A stretch of DNA of 17,469 bases, taken from NCBI GenBank assembly GCA_034696485.1, contig JAQIWT010000589.1:1-17469 (forward strand), written 5' to 3'. The stretch is from Isohypsibius dastychi (lineage: Eukaryota > Tardigrada > Eutardigrada > Parachela > Isohypsibiidae). The notes below the pieces were generated by a model that was given only the letters and a program-made list of their open reading frames with translations, had not been told where the DNA came from and did not search any database. Within the stretch, counting starts at the first letter, position 1. Every line of letters starts with the position of its first letter. A program made the position numbers and the translations under genes. Below, one piece after another: positions 1 through 8,513 of this stretch.

Positions 1-542
1 ATTCAGTATCCAATATGTCACTGAAAAATGACGATTTGAGATTGTAATACTTCCTTTGTCAACCACGCACCAATTTCTAATCATTGAATATATATACGTA
101 ATATACAGTGTCGAACGAGCGAGTGCCATCCGCTTGCTCGAATTTTTTTCCAAAACCATATGAACATCTCATCGATCAACCTCACTTCATTCTGGTTGAT
201 CAGAAATAGGATCTCGTAGTCTTTGTCGACCGACGCCAAGGTTCTATGTTGACCCTGAAATATTTTCTGTTTCTGAAACGCAAAACAGAACGCATGGAAA
301 TTCCGCAAACAAGAATAGTGCATTCAACTTGTGGACACATTTTCACATGCACTTGTGAAGATTTTTGACAATGTTCGAAAATCAAAAGAAGGCAACAACA
401 CATTCTGGATAAAAGTTCTGTTGAAAATGGTTTCAATCTGATTAGGCCGAAATGTTCCGAAGCACAGTGGAGTCCAAATCCGACAATCCGGGCTCGTTGT
501 TAGTGACAAATTTCCAGCGGTACATCTACAATATTAACGGTC
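1..542. other. 3' flank of the TRPM2-like gene, no gene identified
   Basis: No coding exon can be supported here. Short open frames exist on the minus strand but lack a recognisable domain and are not linked by convincing splice sites. A minus-strand stretch around 150-250, following a possible TTTCAG acceptor near 255, has a loose resemblance to the last exon of the BTB-kelch genes (an alternating hydrophobic strand ending in Trp), but it is too weak to call. Confidence 0.4.
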
Positions 543-2508
543 TCATTCTTTCCACCTGAAACGACTATGGAGAGGGTTTCGTACCGAGTTCTGTCCAAGC
601 TCTAAAAATGGCATTTCGATGTGCAGAACCAGAAGTTCCACCCATCCGTTATCCGTATTCATCGGTGTGTCGAGATATCCGCGATATTTTTCTGTCACGC
701 GAGTGGGTGGGAACCTCTTAGCGCGGTTGTCCGGGTTCTTATTCAAGAACATTGTAACTAATCCCGTTAACACCTGCAAGAGACATGACTTGGAATTCGT
801 CTAATAAAATCCTAGTCCAAAAGAAAGTTTATTTTTCGGGAATGATTCATTTCAGTTTCAATTCTTTTCCTTTTTTTCGATAAAGAACATATTTGACGGA
901 ATGTTTGTGAATAAACAAGTGTTTTTTACCTTTCTCAGTTCTTCAAAACTCTGACAAGTTGAAGGGTCAAAATTGTTATCTTCCAGGCTGAAAATGGAAT
1001 CGAAAAATGCCGCAGCCACCGAGAATTCAGAATCGTAGTGACAAAACGGAACCTGAAACGAAAGTGTTCAGAATCCGAAACCGAAAAGATCAAACTTAAA
1101 CCAACCGACGGAAGCGCATTGTTTGAGCCGGTCGATTGCGCCACATATCGCATTTTTTGGGTACCAGAGGTTGTAATCGCCAAAACCAGCCGGTGGTTCG
1201 GTCCGTACCGGCATAGATTGCCGCGACCTCGTAATCCAGTGCGCCCCTGTGGATTTCTGTGAAGAAAACAAAGATAAACGAAAACTGTTAAATTGATAAA
1301 ATACAGTCAATCAGCACAAAACTTTGAAATCTTGGTGAGAATAAATATTTTGAAACTTACAGCGGAAGCCCGAAGCGATCGAGGCGATACTGGACGGGTT
1401 CGTTGTTTTCGTCAGTTATCCAGCTCTTTCGGTAGATAGCCTCTTCATCTCGATATTCAATGTTATTCCATTCATAGCTCTTTGATGAAACACTGCTTCG
1501 ATACTCTCTCAGTTCTCGGTCATCCCTTTCTGGGTCGACATATTCCTGCTCTTCCGGTGAGAAATCGGCCATTGCTCGCGAGTATGATGGTGGTTCGTAT
1601 CCATCATATGAAACCTATCAAAAGCAAATTGAAGCCTGACTACATGACTGAAAAATAAATTACGAGAGTAACGAAGAATACAACAATGAATTGAGAGACT
1701 CAACGATTCCAAAAATAAGATCGTTTCCACTTGGATTGAATTTGAAATGGGAAGGACCACAAATTTTTGTCGTTAGCCATCTAAGAATAATTCAAATAAT
1801 TGGAGAAACGAATATGCTTTCGTCCTATTTGGGATTTCTGTCGTACTGACTTACAACCCATTCAACTTTATTGTCTGCAACCGGCATTCTTTTGATAGTT
1901 GTCCCAATATACGGTGAATCCCTGCTTCGAATGTGCGGATGTGGAGCTGCTGCTGCATGAATGTCTGTCGCAGACGTGCCTAAAAATGAATAGAAAAACC
2001 CGCATATTTTACGTATCAGTATAACCAAATTCAGAAGATTAACAAAAAAAAATCGGTTTTTTTTCGGTCTTTATGATTTTGATTAAGTTGTCCGTAATTT
2101 CAATTTTATTTAAATCATTTAAAAACGAAACCTGATTGTCGGGGGAATACATGGTTGGTTACATGATGGTTATTTTACCTTGCCGGAAGAAGTCGGTGGT
2201 AGTCTGTTGAAGGCGCTGTTTGTTTTCTCTGGCATGTTCATCGACATCCATCAGTCGGTTATCCAGTTTACCAAAATGATTTAAAATGCTCTGAATTTCG
2301 CCTTTGACCGAACCAAGTCTGAAACAGAAAATAGCTACAGACTACGAAAACTTCATGAACTGAAATTTGTAAAAGCCATATCAAGAACGTACAACTGGGT
2401 TTGTTTTATAGGGAGACCACGCGCAGCGGCTTCTTGATCAGTCTTCTGGAAATATTCCGAAGCCTTAGTTTTCCAGTAGACGAATGTATCCAGCTTAGTA
2501 TCCGCCAT
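543..2508 (-). CDS. TRPM2-like C-terminal protein with NUDT9 homology domain (7 exons)
   Basis: Exons on the minus strand: 2393-2508, 2179-2318, 1855-1979, 1361-1614, 1106-1256, 930-1052 and 543-773. All junctions are GT-AG with matching phases and the sum is 1140 nt (379 aa plus TGA). Residues 1-85 resemble the region after the TRPM2 pore: a TRPM-like helix (DTFVYWKTKASEYFQKT) and then a heptad-rich coiled coil. Residues 106-379 match the NUDT9/NUDT9-H domain: SPYIGTTIKRMPV, KVEWVVSYDGYEPPSY, GLPLNPQGRTGLRGRG followed by a GPNH motif, and YRGYLDTPMNTDNGWVE. In TRPM2 this domain binds ADP-ribose and gates the cation channel; in NUDT9 it hydrolyses it. Here the Nudix-box region (about residues 258-290) lacks the G-E-REUxEE residues. 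The first exon is preceded by an acceptor (TTTTACAG ending at 2524), so the ATG may be internal and upstream exons lost; no transmembrane exon is found up to the next gene. The C-terminus stops soon after the final Trp strand. It may be a decayed fragment. Confidence 0.72.
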
Positions 2509-2732
2509 GTCAAAGTCCAGGGGCTGTAAAATAATTGGTTGATATTTGGCGCAGTAAAAAAGCGGAACAGAAAACAATTCCTAAAAGAATCTCGAAAAAA
2601 CAAAATCTTAAATGATCAAATTGACACAGTCAATCTCTTATATACAATATTTTATAACGGAATTATGAATGATAATCATAATTAAATTCGAATTGTTACG
2701 TTAATTTGTAAAACTTATTTTGGATATTTATA

Positions 2733-3250
2733 CAGTAATATCCCAACAAAGAGGTTTTTTTGGGGGACGAAGACCAATGCCACGATACCGATTCCACCAT
2801 TTAGAATGGCAAAAATGAGTCGGAAATTTTCGATTTAGGTTCAGGGGTCGACCTTCGGTCGACCCAAAACGGCGACCTGAAAAGTTTCAAATTCAGTCTT
2901 TTTAATCTCGAGGACGAGCGATCAACATCCCAACATACAAAACCATGCCACAAAACACATCTTTTTTGATTGCGAATCGAAAACAGGAACAATTTTGGAA
3001 ATCGGTCCACACCGTAAGCCACGGTTGCTGTCACGTGGCTGTCATGTGACCGGAAATGACCAGATTTCCAGCCTACCTATGAGACATTGACTGAAACATG
3101 AGACCACAATGTGGTCCAAAATCACTTCCGAAGACCGGAAATGATATCACTTCCGGTTCCCGTCCTCATAGTAAGGAGTTATGGCATCAAAACACTGGAA
3201 AATGACATAAGGTCGTTTTTTTCAAGCGTGATATCGCCTGGATATTACTG
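2733..3250. mobile_element. 518-bp MITE with TA duplications, Tc1/mariner-like
   Basis: The ends are perfect 11-bp inverted repeats, CAGTAATATCC (2733-2743) and GGATATTACTG (3240-3250), each flanked outside by TA (2731-2732 and 3251-3252). A TA target duplication with CAGT-type ends is the hallmark of Tc1/mariner-class elements. There is no transposase frame, so it is non-autonomous. The interior holds a perfect hairpin, GGGTCGACC-TTC-GGTCGACCC (2845-2865), and a 24-bp near-palindrome around ACCGGAA...TTCCGGT (3134-3157). It fills the space where the upstream TRPM exons, or the last exons of the neighbouring BTB pseudogene, would be expected. Confidence 0.6.
2845..2865. repeat. Perfect 9-bp-arm hairpin inside the MITE
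   Basis: GGGTCGACC, loop TTC, GGTCGACCC. It is a perfect inverted repeat inside the 2733-3250 element, with no associated open frame. Confidence 0.7.
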
Positions 3251-3578
3251 TATGCCGTAGATTCGCGTAGCTTGAACGCAGCGAACGAGGCCTGTACCAG
3301 TCAAAGCGTAGCGCTACGCGGTACACACTTGTAACGGTGACAAGCTTGACAACTGATGGGAATTCGTTTCTACCTTTGAGGTATAGCATTCCATCAGGTC
3401 CAACGGAGTAACTGTCTGGAAGTTTCTCGAAGGGTGGTGTGACTCGAAGAATAGCTGACCAAGCATCTGACGTCGAAACCTCGCTGGGGTCATAAGTAGC
3501 GAAAGAATTGTGCTTGATATTAAATATATAGAGTTCCCCATTGAATCCGACCATCAAGGGGTCAACGCTGGTTCCAAT

Positions 3579-3817
3579 GGCACTCTACAAATATAGATTA
3601 TTTAATGGATTATCCTGGTTATATCTCTGCAAATCACCGATTCCCGTGAAATACAATTCTAAATTATATAAATAACCAGCTCTGGAGCTGGTTTTTCTGA
3701 TTATATCATCTGGATTATCTGGTCGCCTCGCCTCGCCTTGCACCGCTTGAAAATGGGAATCACGAAATATAATTATTTCAAATAATTATTTCAGATAATC
3801 TATATTTGTAGAGTGCC
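3579..3817. mobile_element. 239-bp MITE inside a kelch exon
   Basis: Perfect 23-bp terminal inverted repeats starting GGCACTCTACAAATATAGAT lie at 3579-3601 and 3795-3817. They are flanked by a 3-bp direct repeat AAT (3576-3578 and 3818-3820), which fits a target-site duplication of the PIF/Harbinger size class. There is no open frame. The interior has a perfect hairpin AACCAGCTC-TG-GAGCTGGTT (3674-3693) and a tandem AATAATTATTTCA duplication (3768-3793). Removing the element and one AAT rejoins the pseudogene exon in a single frame, which dates the insertion after the gene duplicated. Confidence 0.85.
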
Positions 3818-4024
3818 AATATGGTGAGGAAAATCGAGCTGTTGGAGCTTGCCTCAACGCCCACGACTGCCGGAATTAAGCTCAGAACAACTGGCTTTGA
3901 AGATACCGAATCCATCATGATCATTAGACGGAAAAGCCATATAAATGAACCCATCAAGATATGTCGCCGGACCTACGTAGACCAGACTTCGTCGATCATT
4001 TTATAACATGTTCGACGACAGGTA

Positions 4025-4030
4025 ACTTAT
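4025..4030 (-). other. Mutated splice donor (ATAAGT)
   Basis: On the coding strand the fourth exon of the pseudogene ends GAA C and continues ATAAGTTACC. Both intact paralogues have GTAAGTTTT at the equivalent junction (minus strand, from 6434 and from 11909), in the same phase. A single G-to-A change removes the canonical GT. Confidence 0.75.
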
Positions 4031-5187
4031 GTTCGCAACCTCCATCAAAACCAGAAGGGATGGATGCAATCTTCGGAGTCCATTTATCAATGATTGGGTC
4101 GATTGCACAGATTGAGTTCACCGAAAATGTGTAAATAATATTGGTAGAAGGCACACTTAGAGCGAAGTACCAACAGGCGAAAGAATCGAATCTGGTGCTT
4201 ACCCACACTGATCCTGCAGGTCGAGCGAGGGGGTGGAAATACAGAATACCCTTGTTCACATCGTACTTGAAATATGCAGCAACCTCGACTGTCCCTAAAA
4301 TAGCACCGTTCTGATCAAACTGTCTCATAGAGCTACAACAAATACATACGTGGCTGAGGTTCTGAAGATTCGTTAATACTGACGACAAACTGGCGAACAA
4401 CAGATGGAATGGATGACCCACTGCGAAACTCTGCTAGCAGACATTCTGACAGACACCCCCCGCGGATATACTTGGCTATGGCTAAAAAGTCATCGGACCG
4501 TTCCGAAGGATCGACAGCAACCCAGCGGCGAATAGTTCGAACAAGCAAATCTTCTGAGACAACGAAGAGATCAGGATCGGAGACAAGATCCAACCACTAC
4601 ATAAAACCGAACTTAGTAGCTATTCTACCAAAACAACTGATAAGTACACCTGCTTGCCACTCATCTCCATCAGTTGCTCGGAACATGTCGCGATCATAAG
4701 TTCAAATTTGGCCTTGACGAAGGTTGAAGCTCGTTTGCTCAAACCAACATACCCGTGGTATTCTTCTGGGGTCAAATAAGACCACAGAATGACTGAGTTG
4801 TTGTATCTTTTCATCTCGTGACGAATCAATGCAGAAAACCGACTGGAAAGATTGGCCAACTCGAGAAAGTTCGCAGCACCAATAAGAGTCGGAAGGTCAC
4901 TGTGAGCACCCATCTCGATGAATCCAGATAAAGCAAGCTCAACCAAACTTAAAGCATATTGACGTGAATGTTAGTCCAAATCAAAAGAATAAGAGAATTC
5001 TCACTTTCTGAATACGTCAAGTGAAATATTTTCGAGCTTGATTTCAGGAGTCGAGCCTGTTCTATCTTTACTCCATCGTTCCACGAATGATCGGAAGTAT
5101 GCGCTATTCCGGACGAGATAACTTTTGCGACAAACAATGGCATCTTCATCATCTCCTTCACCGCGAACAATAAGCTGATCCTGTAGA

Positions 5188-5637
5188 CTAAAATGAAATC
5201 AACAAAACGAAATAAATTGTTGGATTTAAAAATAACAAACAATCACAAAAAGTGAGGTTAAAGCCGCCAGTTTTTTCCGAAGAGATTTTTGACAAGATGT
5301 AATGCAGTTTAAGCACAAATTGCTCGTTGAGTAATTACAATAAACAAGCGAAAATCTGGTTTGGTTTTGGCATATCCTCAGGTGTGATATGGAAAATTCT
5401 CACGTCACAGAATGGTAAAATGATAACAGAAGTTTCAATGGTCAGGTAGGTTCTTGTAGAGAATATTATGTTCAACGGAAGTACCGAAAAAAGTATAAAG
5501 TCTAACCCTGATTTCCGATGTAGCTGTCAAAGATCAAATGAAACATATTGCAGCACCAGTGCTGAACTGAACATATCGGATGGCGGGAGAAAACAGAAAA
5601 TCCCAAAACGAAGGAACTTCAATCTTCAAAGGTCATT
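5188..5637. other. Intergenic gap between BTB pseudogene and BTB copy 2
   Basis: About 450 bp. I searched the minus strand for the missing MDWPxRLVIER first-exon sequence of the pseudogene and did not find it in any frame. Plus-strand open frames starting at 5468 and 5580 are antisense to the last exon of the next gene. No repeat or regulatory signal stands out. Confidence 0.5.
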
Positions 5638-7711
5638 CTACAGTTTTTGTGGGAAGAGATCCAATGAAGAAGTCCGCAGCCGGATGGGCACAAAATCTGC
5701 ATTCCAATCGAAGGGGAAATCCTGGCGATCTGTCCACAAATCCATCACGTGGTCATAGACCCATGATGCAAAACTAGTCAAGTTCTCGTTGAAGGCGACG
5801 CATACAATCTTATTCTCGACAACCAGGACTTTCCAGATCTTTTCAGTGCAGGCGGCTGAAAGAAAGAATATTTAGACATCAAAGTTCAATGAATTCAGTT
5901 GTATTCTGGTAAATCTGAAGTTGGATCTCACCACTGAGGCGAAATTCCGAAGTGGCTGTATCAAATATCCACAGCTTGGTCTTGTAGAACACTAAATTAA
6001 TACCGGTAGGTCATCACCTGCGTACATCAGCCTGTTGGACTTGGTTCCTACCTGTGATGTATATCATTCCATCAGGACCAACGCAACAATTCCGTGGAGC
6101 TTGTTCGAAGGGTGGATTGATGGGTAGCAGAGCCGACCAAACCTCATTGCCAGGGTCATAGGAATAATGACCGTCCTTGGTGAATATATGGATCTTTCCA
6201 GCAAAACCGATGAGTGAAAGATTATCAAGGTTGCGAAGATGGACTGGCACATCACGAATCTTGCTCACATTGCTGTAGATCATGTCAGAACAGTCAAACT
6301 TGATGAAGTCTCGCCCACGAGTCCCAACGTCCGACATTGCCATATAAACGAATTTACCAAGATATGCTGCTGCCCCAACTGTAAATCAGACTTCGGTACA
6401 TTCGCCTTCGTTTAAAGTATGACAGAAAACTTACAAGGCGGGATTCTTATATAAGTATAAGGCACCCTGTGTGCAACTTCCGGATTCCAGATTTCAAATT
6501 TTAAATCGTCCGTTTTCAGGGCATGGTCATGAAACCAGCAAACGGCAGGCGACGGAGATGAAAAATGAGGTCGATTCAAAGGCCTCTCAGCGTCGAATAA
6601 TGTGGTGCGGGAAACAGAATCCTTCAGTCGTCGGAATGGATCATAAAACTGATATTCACCGCCTCGGCAGCCTCTACCGTGCGGCAAGATTGCCACCATC
6701 TCAACAGTTCCTAAATCAAGAACACTTAGATCAAGCTACCAGCTAGTAACAAGGGCAGGTACACACGTGGCTGGGATTGCGATGAACCATCGACACAGGC
6801 AATAAACGTCCGAACGACTGAAGGTACAGAAGATGCATTCCGGAACTCTGCCAGAAGGTGTTCCGAAAGACAACCACCGCGAATATGGCTGGCAATGGCT
6901 GCAAAATCATCAGACCTTTCTTGCGAATTAACAGAAACCCAGCGCGAAATCGTTCGGAAGAGCAAATCTTCTGAGATAACGAAGAGATCGGGATCGGAGA
7001 TAATATCCAGCCACTACAAAAACCGGAGTGCGATACCCTTTCGACAAAACTACTGATAACCATACCTGCTTGCCCAACATATCCATCAACTGTTCGGAAC
7101 ACGTCGCAAGAATATACTCAAATTTGGCTTTGACTAATCCAGAAACTTGCCCGCTCAGGCCAACATCTCCATGGTATTCTTCTGGAACAATATAGCACCA
7201 CAGAATGACCGAGGTGTTGCCATTTGCTATCTCGTCACGAATCAGTGTAGAAAATCGCCCAGGAAGGTCTGCCATCTCCAGGAAGTTCGCAGCACCAACG
7301 AGGGTTGACAGGTCAGTGTGACTCCCAGTTTCCAGTAATCCAGTTGAAGCAAGCTCGAGCAAACTGGAATTCTAACATGAAACAGATCGCATTTAAATTA
7401 CTGATTTGAACTCACTTTTTGAAGACGTCAAGTGGAATATTCTCCAGCTTGATTTCAGGAGTTGAGTTTGGTTGATCGTTGTTCCATCGTTCCACAAACG
7501 ATCGAAAATATCTGCTGATCCGGATGAGGTAACTTTTCCGACAAACGAGAGCATCTCCATCTTCACCTTCACCGCGAACAGCGATTTGATCTTCCGAACT
7601 CATATTCCAATGGTCTTGCAGGATTTTCAACATGTCATCAGCGTCAGGCTCAAACAACTTCACGTACGACTTTCCACACCTCTCGATCACAAGTCTGGTC
7701 GGCCAATCCAT
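5638..7711 (-). CDS. BTB-BACK-kelch protein, copy 2 (7 exons, 573 aa)
   Basis: Exons: 7416-7711, 7066-7363, 6767-7013, 6435-6710, 6052-6378, 5932-5991 and 5638-5855. All six introns are GT-AG (52-76 nt) with consistent phases, and the total is 1722 nt ending in TAG. Residues 1-42 are a family-specific leader (MDWPTRLVIER). The BTB core spans about 43-130 (DQIAVRGEG, LVCRKSYLIR, YFRSFVERWNN). BACK spans about 135-280 (SDPDLFVISEDLLFRTISRW, RGGCLSEHLLAEFR). Weak kelch-type strands follow to the end (HIFTKDGHYSYDP, EVWSALLPINPPF, CCVGPDGMIYITG, SWVYDHVMDLW). Proteins of this layout normally recruit substrates to Cullin-3 ubiquitin ligases: BTB-BACK binds Cullin-3 and the kelch propeller binds the substrate. 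The cellular role here is unknown. The start was chosen because the leader is conserved in copy 3. By hand count about 70 of the first 99 residues match copy 3, while the kelch exons differ strongly. Confidence 0.9.
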
Positions 7712-7798
7712 TTCGATAGGAAAGATGCAGTAATGAGTGCGCAGGTCTTTCGAGAATGTCTTGTTGAAAATAACAAATGGGAAAGAGACTTACTCGTA

Positions 7799-8048
7799 CT
7801 AAGCCTGGTTGAGTAGAGCATGCCAGCGTCGTAATGTTCTGATTGTTTGATTGTTTCTCGATCTTTAATCATTAATTACCCGCAAAGTCAGTATAGCGGA
7901 ACGCGCTCACTGTTACCTCACCAGCGAAATGGATTTTCGACTAGCCTGATTGAGCGAAGGATGTCAGCATAAAATTATTTTGCTTTTTATTTCCCCATGA
8001 GCTGCTCGCGAAGTCAGCATAGCGGCACGCGCTTACTGTCACCTCACC
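7799..8048. repeat. Two diverged direct repeats upstream of BTB copy 2
   Basis: Copy A (7799-7922) and copy B (7941-8048) both begin with CTA(A)GCCTG.TTGAG and end in a 42-bp block starting CGC(A/G)AAGTCAG.ATAGCGG and closing with ACCTCACC (7881-7922 and 8007-8048). The 42-bp blocks match at 37 of 42 positions by hand count; the middle parts differ in length. They lie 5' of BTB copy 2 on its coding strand, so they could include a duplicated promoter or be a mobile-element scar. I see no open frame in them. Confidence 0.7.
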
Positions 8049-8070
8049 TCAACCACCTTCAACCTGCGTA

Positions 8071-8487
8071 CTAGTATTTTGCTGAAGTACTTTTTTTGCC
8101 ATCCTTTTCTGACAGCTTCGACAGTTTATGTATTAAACACGATCCACTCAAAACCGAAAATGCAGCCATAAAATCCTGAGTTCTAGTAATATCGAGCCCA
8201 TCGCCAAACAGTGGCGTACTGATGGAGTTCTCCTGAATGAGTGGACGACTTCCGGTCAGGAATTCGGTACCAAAACAACAATTATAGGCAGCGATGACTG
8301 CTTTCAAAACCAGTCTACATTTCGGCGGGATAATGACCGAGTTCACTACTTGCCTGAAAAAACTACGCCACTTCAGGTCAGAACTGATGAAATGGGGTTC
8401 ATTTATTATTGGACACTCCGATTCGCCATCTGAGCTATTTTTCTTGCAATCACCAAGACTGACAGTTTTAACATGGAGAGAGAACAC
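8071..8487 (-). CDS. 138-aa orphan ORF, possibly retrotransposon-derived
   Basis: An uninterrupted ATG-initiated frame of 138 codons lies between the 3' end of the FTCD pseudogene and the repeats before BTB copy 2. The centre (SVIIPPKCRLVLKAVI, then a spacer, then GDGLDITRTQDFM and SVLSGSCLI) loosely follows the pattern of the Ty3/gypsy polyprotein segment between protease and reverse transcriptase, where an IPP.(S/T)...V.V strand precedes a G(L/I).(V/I).R segment. No catalytic protease triad or YxDD motif is present. It could equally be a chance ORF: base composition is not distinctive and no splice partner was found. Confidence 0.28.
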   Translation of the reverse strand: MFSLHVKTVSLGDCKKNSSDGESECPIINEPHFISSDLKWRSFFRQVVNSVIIPPKCRLVLKAVIAAYNCCFGTEFLTGSRPLIQENSISTPLFGDGLDITRTQDFMAAFSVLSGSCLIHKLSKLSEKDGKKSTSAKY

Positions 8488-8513
8488 ATGAGTTCAACAA
8501 GTAAATAGAAATC

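Larger units (their letters stand above)
3374..5187 (-). pseudogene. BTB-BACK-kelch pseudogene (copy 1 of the tandem family)
   Basis: Five exon remnants on the minus strand align with the intact copies at 5638-7711 and 10354-13189: BTB 5005-5187, BACK 4650-4947 (298 nt) and 4350-4596 (247 nt), kelch 4031-4294 (264 nt) and 3374-3972. Recognisable pieces are VCRKSYLVRNSAYFRSFVER (BTB), SDPDLFVVSEDLLVRTIRRW (BACK) and SYSVGPDGMLYLKG (kelch). Lesions: the conserved N-terminal 35 or so residues (MDWPxRLVIER...) are absent and an in-frame TGA lies just upstream of the remaining BTB segment; the donor after the fourth exon reads ATAAGT instead of GTAAGT; exon 5 carries an in-frame TGA (3858-3860) after ...NSGSRGR; a 239-bp MITE interrupts exon 5 at 3579-3817; the last two exons are missing. 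Exons 2-4 still have the family lengths and open frames, so decay is fairly recent. It is unlikely to yield a normal protein. Confidence 0.88.

Noticed and set aside
150-255. Relic of a fourth BTB-kelch last exon (frame with LASVDKDYEILFLINQ)
   Set aside because: The similarity is only a hydrophobic strand ending in Trp. The conserved AACT and VYDH..D.W motifs are absent.
1068-1310. Alternative reading of NUDT9-H exon 5 in two other open frames
   Set aside because: Only the frame giving NPQGRTGLRGRG and GPNH matches the family and the phase of the preceding exon.
3222-3557. 111-codon minus-strand ORF taken as a full exon
   Set aside because: Only the part above 3374 matches the kelch paralogues. 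Below the GT donor the frame runs on through intron-like sequence into the TA-flanked element.
4409-4699. Plus-strand 96-codon ORF
   Set aside because: Antisense shadow of the BACK exons of the BTB pseudogene; the same shadow recurs opposite the other two copies.
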